Source of the DNA: Plumapathes pennacea
Lineage: Eukaryota > Cnidaria > Anthozoa > Antipatharia > Myriopathidae
Assembly: GCA_964036295.1 (NCBI GenBank)
Contig: OZ038468.1
Coordinates: 3,468,501 to 3,532,500 of the forward strand
Reading direction: 5' to 3'
Length of the DNA: 64,000 bases
The notes under the pieces were generated by a model. It saw only the letters and a program-made list of their open reading frames with translations, was not told where the DNA came from and ran no database searches. The translations under genes and the position numbers were made by a program. Of the stretch, positions 1 to 11,576 are shown one piece after another (within the stretch, counting starts at the first letter, position 1; every line of letters starts with the position of its first letter).

Positions 1-1097
1 ACCAGTACTATCTCCCCAACCTTCAAGCAGTCTTTGACGTCACTATAAAAGCGTCTTTTTTTCTGTACGTTACAGGTTCCGTGGCACTGCTTGTGAATAT
101 CACGGTTGTTCTTGTTATTTTATGTCACAAATCTCTCAGGGGTAATTTGGCAGTGTGTTTGATTCTTAATATTGCGGTGTGTGATGTTCTCGTTGGTTTG
201 GCCAGTTTGCTGTTTGTAAGGTATAACCCTCAAGCTATGAAAATTGAATGGCTTCATGACGAACTGGAAGAGAGTAGTTACGACATTCTCAGCAAAGTAG
301 TAACATCCAAGAATATCATGGGACCGATCCTGACATGCGCAGTGGTGTCGCAAGTGTTTGGTTCTTTGATATTGACTCTTGAGAAATTTCTCAAGATTGT
401 TTTCGCAATGAAACCTGACATCAGGATTGGAAAACGAGGCGTTGTGCTTTTCTTAATTCTTTCTTGGTCTTTCTCCCTGACATTTGCTGTTTTTCCTGTA
501 TTTAATGTCGGGCACATGTCTTACAGTATATTTGGGACAACGCCACTTCCCGCTGACCAGTTAATATATTTGGGTGATGAGTTGAAGCCGACGGTAGGTA
601 TAGCCACTGGTTCGCAGATCGTCCTCGGTATCATTCAGCTCACAAGTTTTGTCCTTTATCTCCCTATTTTCATTGTGAGCAAAAGATCTGGAGCCAGTGT
701 GGGCATAAAGAGAGAAGCAACCATCGCCAGGAAAATTGCTCTTCTGGTTTTTACCAATTTGAGTTTCTTTACTATTCCTGTTCTGCTTAGTGTCTTTCAA
801 CGTCAATTGTATCGTAAATTCAGATATAGTGTGCAGCAAAACTGGCAAGACCACACACTTACTGAATGCCAGTGGTTTCTATTTTCCTTGGATGTCTTTC
901 CAATTTTGTGTGTGGGCATCAACTCTGTTCTCAACCCTTTTCTCTACGCCTTCAGACATCCCAAAATCAAACAACTCAAAACGATTCTCTGTCGCTGTAG
1001 AAATGTCTTAAGTGAATGTTTTGCGGCTCTTCGACTTCACCTGCCCTGCTGCCACCGAAACGCAGGTCAGCCAGAAAATGACACGGAAATGAATTAA
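1..1097 (+). CDS. LRR-type class A GPCR, copy 1 (5' end off window)
   Basis: C-terminal part of a seven-helix receptor. The frame is open from the left edge (first full codon at base 3), so the GTG near position 81 is not the start: the codons before it match the paralogue at 4,635-6,090. Visible landmarks are TM2 with LNIAVCD, the TM3 end as LEKF in place of the usual ERY/DRY, TM6 with LVFTN (glycoprotein-hormone/relaxin-type LGRs usually have FTD), and TM7 with NPFLY followed by a basic tail. These fit the leucine-rich-repeat GPCR (LGR) group of rhodopsin-like receptors, which act at the plasma membrane through G proteins. Upstream repeat exons lie outside the window. The frame is intact to a TAA stop. 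The ligand is unknown. Confidence 0.88.
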   Translation, partial: QYYLPNLQAVFDVTIKASFFLYVTGSVALLVNITVVLVILCHKSLRGNLAVCLILNIAVCDVLVGLASLLFVRYNPQAMKIEWLHDELEESSYDILSKVVTSKNIMGPILTCAVVSQVFGSLILTLEKFLKIVFAMKPDIRIGKRGVVLFLILSWSFSLTFAVFPVFNVGHMSYSIFGTTPLPADQLIYLGDELKPTVGIATGSQIVLGIIQLTSFVLYLPIFIVSKRSGASVGIKREATIARKIALLVFTNLSFFTIPVLLSVFQRQLYRKFRYSVQQNWQDHTLTECQWFLFSLDVFPILCVGINSVLNPFLYAFRHPKIKQLKTILCRCRNVLSECFAALRLHLPCCHRNAGQPENDTEMN

Positions 1098-1889
1098 ACG
1101 TGAGTTGGGGGAGGGGAGGGAGGGGTGAATAGAGCTGTGGATAGACGGATTTAGCCCCAAAAAGTGCAAGGATTTTTTATTACGTAGATATTATTTATGG
1201 ATTTTCAAAGTGCGATGGATAATGGATTAATCTTGTAAAAATGTATTGGAGCGGATATCAATTTTCGGAACCTAGATTTTCGGATCCTGAACATTATGAT
1301 GATATAATTGGATTTAAAGGGAAAAAAGGTGGATCGGCGGGTTTGATACAAAACTGGAGCAAATCAGCAAATCAGCAAATCAGATTTAATGAAACCTATT
1401 CACACCCCCACCCCCCCCCCTCCCCACCCCTGTGATTGTTTGCATAAAATACAGTACTTACTAAAGTTATAAAGTGTTTAGTATTTAGCAAGTATTTAAT
1501 TTTTAATTACAAAATGTGTGAACACAGGCCTGAGTCACAAGAACATGCAGAAAAAAAAACTGTTAAATTCCAGCAAAACGGCGGCGTGGTTTGACTTTCG
1601 GAAAACAGACAGATTTTGTTTATCATGTTTAGGCCATTTCCGAGATACTGTTGTCTCTGACTCAAAACGAGAACAACTGTAAAATCCTTTTTTTGACAAC
1701 TAGTTATATTTAGAGTAGAGAGCGAAATCCAGTGTCTGTTTTCACACTGAAAAATAACAAAATGTTTATTCCAGGATAAGCATACTCGTGCTTTGAACAA
1801 CTAAGCCCTGTATCTTGAGATTCCGACCTTGACGGGTCATCCTAACATTTTATTAAGTGTATCTACATCAAAGTTAAAGAAAGTCCACC
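1098..1889. repeat. 3' flank of GPCR copy 1, duplicated at 6,091-6,866
   Basis: The sequence after the stop codon matches the flank of the second GPCR almost base for base at first (both begin with ACGTGAGTTGGGGGAGGGGA). Similarity continues to GTCCACCAC near 1,889 and 6,866 and then stops. This marks the right end of the tandem duplication. It is noncoding. Confidence 0.85.
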
Positions 1890-3342
1890 ACGAAAAAAAC
1901 AGTTGAAATACAGGAAGGCCATTTCCTCTGTTCAGCAGCGAGGCCAAGTGCAAAACCTTCATTAAAAAATTAGTTTCACTGGCAGATTTGTCTTCATGCA
2001 AATAAAGTTCATTTTTAATCAGAAAGGTTTGCACTATGCTCGAACATTGGTGAATCGACTCCTTTGTAAATTATTAAACTGAGAAAAATCAGCAAGTAAA
2101 AAGACTGAAGGTGTGTTAACATTAAAATAGCAGGGGGGAAGGTAGCAAGTCAGTACATGCAAGGAATTCGAATAGCAATTCCCACCACCTAAACAAATTC
2201 ACGTCGGTCTCAAAAAGCGTCTTTATACTGATTAAGCGCCGAAACAAGTTTAATAAAACCTGCTTGGTGATCTAATTTCTAGTATTTACCATCATGAACA
2301 GTTATTTGCCTAAACAACTGTCAAACTTCATAACTATACCCAGTAAGTATAAATCAATTTGATGCAATTCGTCACTGGTTCTTCAAATATTTCTATCCAC
2401 ACAGTAATATGAAAATATGGAAAGCAAATGAATTAAGAAGACAGAACTTTCAGCCTGGTTTTCATGAGCGACGCAAGGACGAGCACAAGAGTTCATATTT
2501 TACAATAAAAACAGGTTCCACGCAAGCGCGAGCACAGGGATCAAATTTTCTTCCTATTCTTGTGCATGCGCTTGTGCTTGCGTCCCTCGTAAAAACAACA
2601 AGTTTTTCAATATTAAATCTTCCCGTTTTTAAGCCTCTCACTGTGATGTAGTATTTTAATAAACTGGTGAACATACCACGGTGCAAATACAGACCATCTG
2701 ATCTGTGAACCAAAAGTACAACTCTACCTTTAACATGACTAAATTAACACTCAGTTAAACGACCAATGATGCATTGACACAAATTTATCAATTGAGATGA
2801 ACGATTTCTATGCAAGGTTTGAAAACAATAGACCTGCCTAGTCCTTCCCTTTCAAAGTTATAAAAGAAGCTGAACGCAAATACAAGGGTGCCATTTTTCT
2901 AATAATAGCATTGACAATATCGAGAAAGACCTCATCGCCATCAGATGCTTTTCGTGAAGGGCTTCAAACGCGCATACTGTGTCCGTTGTCTTTTCCCGGA
3001 AATTAAAGTAAAATTTAGAAACCCAATTTTGTTTGGAAGATAGCATGTGATTGAGTCGCCTTCATAATTATCTCTTGGGTTGTTAAAAGGTAAATTTCCC
3101 ACGCACTAATAAATATTTGGTGACAAGACCGAGAGCTGTATTGTAAAGCCATAGTCGACACTGGCAAAGAAAGCACTTCTCTTGTTATAACCACAGCGCT
3201 TTAACTACTTCACAAAGGTATCGTAACTATTTCTTGAATAATCCGCAAAGAACAAAATTTATAGAAAACTCACGTTGACATTTTGAATGCATATGCATAC
3301 GTGTGAGACAATAAATGTTATCACATTTCCTGCAGCTACGAA
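1890..3342. other. Intergenic region between the two GPCR genes
   Basis: No credible exon seen. Around 2,464-2,600 there is an imperfect inverted repeat (GACGCAAGGACGAGCACAAG against CTTGTGCTTGCGTC), probably a small foldback element. Just before the second gene a pyrimidine-rich TTTCCTGCAG at about 3,326-3,335 looks like a 3' splice site, so a 5' UTR exon may lie upstream. Confidence 0.5.
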
Positions 3343-3575
3343 ATGTCTCGTCGAAAGCGGACTAGTTGTTCTGCTGTTGTACTGCTGTTATGCACGGTGC
3401 TGGTGTTATCATCAGGTACAACAAACGAAACGAAAAATAATTCGTCCACATGCGCTCTACAGTGCGAAGTTCCACCCGCCAAAACCGAAACCAAATGCAA
3501 ATTGACGGCAGACCCGCTGAAGATGAACTGCTCCTGTGAAGTCTACTCGAACATTTTACTGAAAGTCACTTCACT
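3343..3575 (+). CDS. GPCR copy 2 exon 1: signal peptide and Cys-rich cap
   Basis: ATG at 3,343 starts MSRRKRTSC followed by a hydrophobic stretch (AVVLLLCTVLVL). The exon then has a Cys-rich region with several NxS/T sites. It ends CACT|GTGAGT, leaving two bases of a Leu codon. Confidence 0.85.
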
Positions 3576-6090
3576 GTGAGTGTTTCATCACCAGAATTGT
3601 TTCTTACGTAGTCAGATAAAAAATGTTGTCAAAGAAATGCCGCATTGCTCATTTGAATATTTTTCTTTCTTACAGAGACTTGTCTAATAACAACTTGACT
3701 CAGGTACCCACTTGGATGTTCCCTTTCTGCAAGAGTTTGACAATTCTGTAAGTAAAAAACTTTCTACTATTATTTTGGGTTGTTTAAATTCTAACTTCAG
3801 ACATACATATTGTGTAACTAGCGAAATAGATCCGTACTATCAGAATACGAGGGCAATTCATTTCGACGGCCACACCTTACCATAAAACGTCAACTATACT
3901 GCCCGCGATTATGAATGTCATAATTTGTCTTTCACAAAAAATATTTTAAAGGTTGCCATACACTACAGCATGTTTTATACAATCACATTTTGTAAGATAT
4001 ATCGATGATGCGGATATATATTTTTCCTTACTCGATCTATTTACTTCGTGATTGTCACCACAACATCTGGTAATCATATAAAAGGCAAAATTTTCGCGCA
4101 AAGCATCTGAAGACTTCAGCCTAAGACAGTATAAAAGAACCTGTACTGGAAAGAATACTGCGATTCACTAAAGATTTTCTAGAAAACGAAATAAACACGG
4201 TTCTGAGGGAAGGAGTGTTTTAAATTCATACTTCTCGATTTAAAACTCTATATTGAGCATTGGTTCAGTTGGGCAACAGCTTCCTCAGAGGATGTTCGCC
4301 TCGTCGTTTTACTAGATTACCACTCTTCTCGATCTTCTTTTTTAGCACAAACCATTCAAAAATGCATTTTCAACACTAGCGTAATATCTTACAACATTAT
4401 GCAGGTCCCTTGCCCAAAACAACATCAAAACCATTGAATATGGAACATTCAGGGACCTGAGGAACTTGACTAGTCTGTAAGTACAGACCCTAACTCGAGA
4501 TATTAAAAATAACTGTGTTCAAATTTCATATTTACATCAGAATTCGGCGACTCAGCACTAATTTGAAGTTCTTCTTTCTCGTATAACTTTCTACTTGTTG
4601 TTCCTTGACATTTTATTCTTTGAAATATCCTTAGCGACCTCTCGTTCAATGATCTTCAAGAATGGAGAATTGACCGCAGGGAGTTGCAGTCGCTGAATTA
4701 TTTAGACGTGACGGGCAACCAGCACTGGATTCCTAGCAAAAAGCTATTACAGCTGAAAAACCTCGCAACAGTTCAAGGAGTGACTTGGAGCAAATACTGT
4801 AAGAGCTGTTCGCTGGTGAAGAGAAAATCCGATGCTGTTGAGATTAACTCGACGTTTGAACGGTGTCACTACGAGCCTTTGAGGTCACCAAGCGAGTGGT
4901 GGTGGCATGATCAAATTCAGTACGGCAAAGCATTAGATTTCATCAAATTCGGCTTTTGGCCCACGTGTCTCTGCGATAACGCATGTTACACTCCACAGAG
5001 CGAGCTCCCCTACACACAAGCAGTCCATGACGTCACTATAAAAGCGTCCTTTTCTCTGTACGCTACAGGTTCTGTGGCACTGCTTGTGAATATCACGGTT
5101 GTTCTTGTTATTTTATGTCACAAATCTCTTAGAGGTAATTTGGCAGTGTGTTTGATTCTTAATATTGCGGTGTGTGATGTTCTCGTTGGTTTGGCTAGTT
5201 TGCTGTATGTGAGGTATAACCCTCTAACTATGCTGATTGAACTGCTTCGCGACAAACTGGAAGGTTATAGTGACGATAGAGTCAGCAAAATAAGAATATC
5301 CAGGAATATCATAGCACCTATACTGACATGCGCAGTGGTGTCGCAAGTGTTTGGTTCTTTTATTTTGACTCTTGAGAAATTTCTCAAGATTGTTTTCGCA
5401 ATGAAACCTGACATTAGGATTGAAAAACGAGGCGTTGTGCTTTTCGTAATCCTTTCTTGGTCTTTCTCTCTGACCTTTGCTGTTCTGCCTACATTTAATG
5501 TCGGACGCATGTCATACAATGTATTTGGGGCAACACCACTTCCCACTGACCGGTTATATTTTAGTGATGAAACGAAGTCGCCGGTAGGTATCGCCGGTGG
5601 TTCGCAGATCGTCTTCGGTATCATTCAGCTGACAAGTTTTGTTCTTTATGTGCCTATTTTCGTTGTAAGCAAAAGATCTGGAGCCAGTGTGGGCATAAAG
5701 AGAGAGGCAACCATCGCGAGAAAAATTGGTCTTCTGGTTTTCACCAATTTAAGTTTCTTTACTATTCCTATTGTGCTTGGTGTCTTTCAACTTCGATTGT
5801 ATCGTGAATTCTATAATAGTGTCCGGCAAAACTGGCAAGGCCTCGCACTTACTGAGTGCCAGTGGCTTCTTTTTACCTTAGATGTCTTTCCAAATTTGTG
5901 TTTGAGCGTCAACTCTGTTCTCAACCCTTTTCTCTACGCTGTCAGACATCCCAAAATCAAGCAACAACTCAACATCATTCTCTGTCGCTGTAGAAATGTC
6001 TTAAATGAATGTTTTGCGGTTCTTCGACTGCACCTTCACTACTGCCACTCAAACGCAACTCAGCAAGGAAATGGCTTGGAAATGAATTAA
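3343..6090 (+). CDS. LRR-type class A GPCR, copy 2 (complete, 4 exons)
   Basis: Exons 3,343-3,575, 3,676-3,747, 4,405-4,476 and 4,635-6,090 join to 610 codons plus stop. All three introns are GT-AG and phase 2, the usual pattern of LRR-GPCR genes in which each 72-nt exon is one repeat. Protein order: signal peptide (about residues 1-25), Cys-rich N-cap with N-glycosylation sites, four leucine-rich repeats (LDLSNNNL, LSLAQNNI, LDLSFNDL, LDVTGNQ), a Cys-containing hinge (CKSC ... CLCDNAC), then seven helices with LNIAVCD, LEKF, LVFTN and NPFLY. It is probably a plasma-membrane receptor related to relaxin-receptor/LGR proteins, but no LDLa module is seen. Only about four repeats is short for the family. 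It is a tandem paralogue of the gene ending at 1,097. Confidence 0.9.
3676..3747 (+). CDS. GPCR copy 2 exon 2: LRR 1
   Basis: A 72-nt exon between TTACAG and GTAAGT encoding one repeat (LDLSNNNLTQVPTWMF), phase 2 on both sides. Confidence 0.88.
4405..4476 (+). CDS. GPCR copy 2 exon 3: LRR 2
   Basis: A 72-nt exon between ATGCAG and GTAAGT encoding one repeat (LSLAQNNIKTIEYGTF), phase 2 on both sides. Confidence 0.88.
4635..6090 (+). CDS. GPCR copy 2 exon 4: LRR 3-4, hinge and 7TM
   Basis: Starts after CCTTAG and runs to a TAA stop. It contains the last two repeats, the Cys hinge and the whole seven-helix domain in one exon, the arrangement expected in LGR genes. Confidence 0.9.
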
Positions 6091-6866
6091 ACGTGAGTTG
6101 GGGGAGGGGAGGAAGGGGTGAATAGATCTGTGAATAGACCGATTTAGTCCCAAAAAGGGCACAAATGTTGGATTTCGAAGATATTTTTTACGGATTTTCA
6201 AAGTGCGACGGATTACGGATTTATCTTGTAAAAATGTGTTGGAGCGGATCTCGATTTTCAGAACATGGATCAGAATCCTGGGCATTACAATGATCTATAA
6301 TCAGTTTTGGATTCGGATTTAAAGAAAAAAATTCTGGATCGGCGGGTTTGACACAAAACTGGAGCAAATCAACGAATTTGATTCCCTAATCAACCCCCCC
6401 CCCCCCCCCCCCCCTTCTCCACCCTAGTGATTGTTTGCATAAATACAGTGCTTACTAATGTTATAAAGTGTTTAGTATTTAGCAAGTATTTAATTTTTAA
6501 TTACAATACGTGAGAACACAGGCCTGAATCACAAGCGCATATACCGAAAAAGTGTTAAATTCTAGTAAAACGACGGCGTGGTTTGACTTCTAGAAAACAC
6601 TAACAGATTTTGTCCAAGTGTAAAAACCTTCTTTTGACGACCAGTTATATTTACATGAATATGACCTTGTGAGTGAAACTCAGAGTAGTGAGTGAAATCC
6701 AGTGCCTGTTTTCACACTAAAAAATGACAAAAAAGTTATTTTGAATCTAATTGAGGATAAACACAATCGTGCTTTGAACAACTATGCCCTTGATTTTGAG
6801 ATTTCGACCTTGACAGGTCATCCAAACATTAATGTATCTACATCAAAGCTTAAAAAGGTCCACCAC
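6091..6866. repeat. 3' flank of GPCR copy 2 (duplicate of 1,098-1,889)
   Basis: Second copy of the post-stop flank, with small indels and a 21-base C run at 6,394-6,414 where copy 1 has a shorter, interrupted C tract. Noncoding. Confidence 0.85.
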
Positions 6867-7505
6867 CCTATATTGTATTGAATTGGAATCTATGACCACA
6901 ACTAATTCCCCTCCCCACCCCCCTGGGTTTGTTCTTAATAATCAGTGTTTTAACTTTTATAAAGATTTGTTGCCGTACTGATTAGTATGCATAACTTTTT
7001 ATGACGATCTGTACGCTGCACGGATCACAATAATGTACATTCCAGTCACTCTTTCATTTCGCCGAAGCGCCTCGCCATTGTAAATGCCCATAAAGATCGG
7101 CCGCGAATATTCTATCTATCACTTGTAGCACAAGTTTAGTGGACACGGATTTTACTGTACCTTGCATAAAATAGCTAGAGAACAATCGTAATTTCAACTG
7201 AGTTCTACAGGTACTTGTGAGAACTAGTTTTAGACTGCGTCGGCTTGGAGACAAAACGTACAACAAATCCATTAAAGGCCGATGTCAAAAAAATTAAACG
7301 CCATAGGTTCGAGCGTTAAAGAAATATAGCCTGAGTTAGCGTCGTATGTTGACTTCTAGAAGTAGGTGGGAATCCCTAAGATCACGAAAGAAATGTAGAG
7401 TACTAGGACAACAAGGTAGACAATAATCGGTGATTTCAGTCTTAAATAAAGCATTTACGGATGTGCTATGGTTAGTTATAGAAAGCACTTGGGAATCTGT
7501 AATTT

Positions 7506-7566
7506 TACCACAACACACTAGTTTCTCGCTCTCTGATTGGTCGATTTAGCTTGGTAAATAAGAGTT
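7506..7566 (+). repeat. Extra partial copy of foldback-element end
   Basis: The terminal segment TTTTACCACAACACACTAGT, followed by TTTCTCGCTCTCTGATTGG, occurs here and again immediately at about 7,566, so the element's end is tandemly duplicated. Confidence 0.75.
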
Positions 7567-7910
7567 TTTACCACAACACACTAGTTTCTCGCTCTCTGAT
7601 TGGTCGATTAACCGTGGTAAATAAGAGTCAAGACAACGATATGACGCCAGCTGACGCCAGCGTGGCACGCTTTGCAACGCAATTCAACGAAACTTTCCTC
7701 TATATTTCAAAATATTGTGGTAAAAACAAATTTCGCACTGGTTTGCCGTGGTGTGGACTCTTATTTACCACGATTTACGTCCTCACATGGTCAAAATTAG
7801 TTGCGGACTCACTCGGCGAAGCGCCTCGTGAGTCCACAACATTTTGACCATGTGATGACGTAAATCGTGGTAAATAAGAATCCACACCACGGCAAACCAG
7901 TGGAAATTTA
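7566..7910 (+). mobile_element. Foldback (long inverted repeat) element, copy A
   Basis: About 345 bp. The right half is a long inverted repeat: CCACTGGTTTGCCGTGGTGT, through TTTACCACGATTTACGTCAT to a loop around CACTCGGCGAAGCGCCTCGTGAG, and then the reverse complement back to CCACGGCAAACCAGTGG. No transposase, so non-autonomous. Copies B (8,097-8,434, reversed) and C (16,841-17,180) are closely similar. Confidence 0.85.
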
Positions 7911-8096
7911 TTAAGTAGAACACTTCAGAAGTGTGGAGAAGAACTTTTCTCGAGTACTGTAACAAATTTCGGCTTGTTTTGGTGTTTGGTCTTAAATAGA
8001 GCAAGCATTGTAGTGTACAGTACAGGTCTATAAAGGGTAAGGGGGAGGGAGGGGGACAATTTGGGATACATGTCTAAAATAAATTCCAAAAATTTA

Positions 8097-8434
8097 ATAA
8101 ATTTCCACTGGTTTGCCGTGGTGTGGACTCTTATTTACCACGATTTACGTCATCACATGGTCAAAATGTTGTGGACTCACGAGGCGCTTCACCGAGCGAG
8201 TCCGCAACTAATTTTGACCATGTGGTGACGTAAATCGTGGTAAATAAGAGTCCACACCACGGCAAACCAGTGGAAATTTGTTTTTTACCACAACATTTAA
8301 AAATATACAGGAAATTTTCGTTGTATTTCGCTGCAAAACGTGACATGCTGGCGTCAGCATTGTTGTCTGGACTCTCATTTACCACGGTAAACCGACCAAT
8401 CAGAGAGCGAGAAACTAGTGTGTTGTGGTAAAAC
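8097..8434 (-). mobile_element. Foldback element, copy B (inverted relative to copy A)
   Basis: Same element as copy A in the opposite orientation, ending ACTAGTGTGTTGTGGTAAAA. Together with copy A it forms an inverted pair separated by about 185 bp. Confidence 0.85.
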
Positions 8435-8595
8435 GTATATTTTGTTGTGAAATAGCTGGTAAGGGATTTCAGAACCGGGCGGCACGCTCCCACCCAAGAT
8501 TAGGAGGCGTATCCCCCCCCCCCTTCTCCCGGGCACAGCACGTGCTCTATTTCTCTATTTAAGAGATCTAAGAGGAAAGTATGGGTCGTACTTAC

Positions 8596-8733
8596 AAAAA
8601 CCAAGTGTATGACCGCAAAGGTAATGATGACTGCCATGACGAACCCAATGCCAATCCAAACTCGCTCCTCGTCGGTAAAGTCGGTCTTCAGTGCTGAAGG
8701 CGCCTCGTCACCGCGAAGTGAAACACTCTTGAC
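8596..8733 (-). CDS. Membrane protein exon: juxtamembrane and TM helix
   Basis: 138 nt, acceptor TTTCTAG and donor GTAAGT on the minus strand. It encodes VKSVSLRGDEAPSALK, then an acidic segment and a hydrophobic helix of about 20 residues. Phase 0 at both ends. Confidence 0.75.
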
Positions 8734-11537
8734 CTAGAAACACAAAAATGGGACCTACAACTGAGCCTACCGTGAAATGCAATCGTTGGGGATCGTCTAA
8801 AACAAAGCAAAAAACAAAAACAAAAACAAAAACAAAACAAAAAGGCGGTGGATTTATATCGCGCATTTTTACAAGAGATGTTTGCTCAAATAAGCATAAC
8901 AGTTGTACTGTGTTGATGAGATGAGATCGAACATCAGCTTGTATAGGTGTCTAAGGCAGCCATCAGTCCATGTATAACCTCATCACTCTTCCAATCAATT
9001 GAGAGTAGTCACTGCCAGAGATTTAGTTACGTCCTCAGTGGTTCTTTTCATCTGGAGACGGGACCGCTATTTACGTGGTCATCCGAGCCACGAGTAGAGA
9101 GCCAGGTTTTTACACCTTGAAAGTTCATGCCTTGAGTGGGGATTGAACGTTGACCGTGCTAACCGCTCGGCCACCGTGGCTCTCTCGAGTTAAAAGGAAG
9201 ATAGATCCGTTTTCGGATAACTGTCGAAAGTAATCCTGCGATTGTCTTAGTTTTACATTTGTTACGCTTTTGGATTAGTCCAAAACAATTTTGTAGCATT
9301 CTTGAACAAAGAAGAGCAAAAGCAAAACCTGATTGCGGTATTCTCACAATGTGGCAATGGCGTTTCCTCGAACTGCGAATTACTTTGGCTTCTGATTGGT
9401 TGAAAATGTTTCATACAACCTGTGTGATTAGCGATGTAGGGGGTGTTCTTACTTTGGTTTTGGTTTTCGGCAGTCACCTTAAACGGCTCTAAAACGGTCA
9501 TATCTGACTACAGTTTCTTCTTTCTTTCGTTATTAAAGGGTCCCTGTCAACCACAGTCCTTTGCGCGCCGATATCCTTGGTTCCGCCATTTTTAGGGTCC
9601 CCGAAAGTCAAAAAATGAATAGCAATCCACTTCCATCCAACTCGTTTGAGGAGAAAATTCGTTTCTTTTGATCTAAAAGTGCTACTAACCTATATTTCTT
9701 TTGATAAATTACGCTCTTTCGTGTTGGGAATGTAATTCAGCCATTCAATAGTGCGATTTTGCTGCATTAGTGTCGTGATTATTTCCCTCACTTCGTTCGG
9801 GGACAAACAATTGGATTTTCTAGATGTAAACAAAAGCATTGAAAAGGCTGAGAGGACCCCTTTAAGGTGTGACGTGAAGCATAAAGCGTAGCGGCCAAAG
9901 GACAACTGAGCTGATGGATTAACTTGGGTTGGAAACTTCGACCCCAATATCTCCAGAGAGAGGGAATGAAGGGGTTAAAGTTCGGGCCTCTGGAACCAGG
10001 GTAGAGCTCGATGGCCAAATGCTGGAAAATGTGTGCACACTTGGGAGGAAATTTGGGCTCGGCCCAATTCGAACCACCAAGGCAAGCCAAGTCGGGCTTA
10101 ATAGGTAGTGAGTGACCAAACAATACCCAAGTTGAACCAAAGTCAAAAACTGTTCTGATTTTTCAGCAAACTTGGGTTGGAATGGGTCACCTAGGGAGTC
10201 CGTTTGGCCAGGACTTCACACATTCTTTGCGGGTAGCTTTAGCATAATGAAATCAAAATTAGTACATTATACGCTTTACTTTTAACTAACCTTGCCCATG
10301 AATACTTCGTCTATTTCTCTCATTTTACGATTCTTCCAGTAATCATGCAGAATTTCATACGCGTGGACTGTCATTGATTGGTCAACTGTCTCGTGGGATT
10401 GGCTCTTTGAGACGTAAAAGTCCAACTGTGTCAGACGGTTTTTGTCAGACACTCCACACAAATGAATCTGCGGATTCACAATTCTAATCCTTGTTGCAGA
10501 AACGGTGTAAACTCGTCCATCTTGAACTTCGAGTAATTCTTTTGCAAATTCCTCCCTGAAGCGGCGCACAAGGGAACAGAACCGTGGTAGCTCAATGTCA
10601 AACTCCATTGCAATGTAAACTGGCGGTAGTTTTACAGCTGTGGACAAAAATTTGGTAATTGTGAACAAGTTGAACTGTCGGTATTTGGTCGGTATGTGGT
10701 CGGTGAGTCTCGGTACATGGTCGTTCTGTGGTCGGTATGTGGTTGGTAGGTTTCAGTACGTGGTCGGTATGTGGTTGAACTAAAACGTTTGGCTGGTAAG
10801 TGGTTGATAACCTAAAAAATTGGTACAACACATGAAGATGGCTGATACCATTTCCCTCAGGAGTGTTCAACTCCAATTTTCTCTCTTTTAGTTCAATTAT
10901 TTTTTGACTGTTGTTGATGTTGTTGTTGTTGTTTATATTTGTTCTATTTATATTTATTTTATTTCATTTTTGGGTCATTGGTTTTTGTATTTTATGTTTA
11001 TCAAATTATGGCAAATTATTACAATCATTCAAAATTATCTGATATTAATATAGTATAAACATATTGTAAAAGAGTGAGGAGATCTCCTAGAAAAGTTCGA
11101 AAGAGCTTCCTCAGATCTCCTGCTTCAAAAATATACTTTGATCCTACAATGCAAATAGCTCAATAATAACAGGTTTGAAGCAAACAATAAACATTATTAT
11201 TGTGTATAGGTTAATGATTGTATACTGCGACTATAAAGTAACGTACAAACAATTGCACTGTACCTGATGAAAACTGAAAAGTAACCCACACAGCAACTGC
11301 CATCAAAGTAAAAGAGCCTTGTGCAAAACCAGCCATCCTATAGAATCAGAAAAAAAAATTCAACAACTTAAAATAACTACAACCTCATCCTCTGATCAAC
11401 TGAACATTCATTCTTTTGTAGAACTAATGTTGTAGGTCATGTTTTACTTGGTTCTGTGGTTTTGACAGCCAGCTCTGGAATTAGCAAATTGGCAATAATT
11501 GAAAACCAATATTGTTTTTCACCCACATCTAGTTTGC

Positions 11538-11576
<39 letters not shown>

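Larger units (their letters stand above)
6867..8595. other. Intergenic or 3' region with paired foldback elements
   Basis: Between GPCR copy 2 and the TM exon at 8,596. It contains two foldback elements (listed separately). The missing C-terminal exon of the minus-strand gene at 8,596-13,484 should lie here, but no frame and acceptor pair was convincing. Confidence 0.5.
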
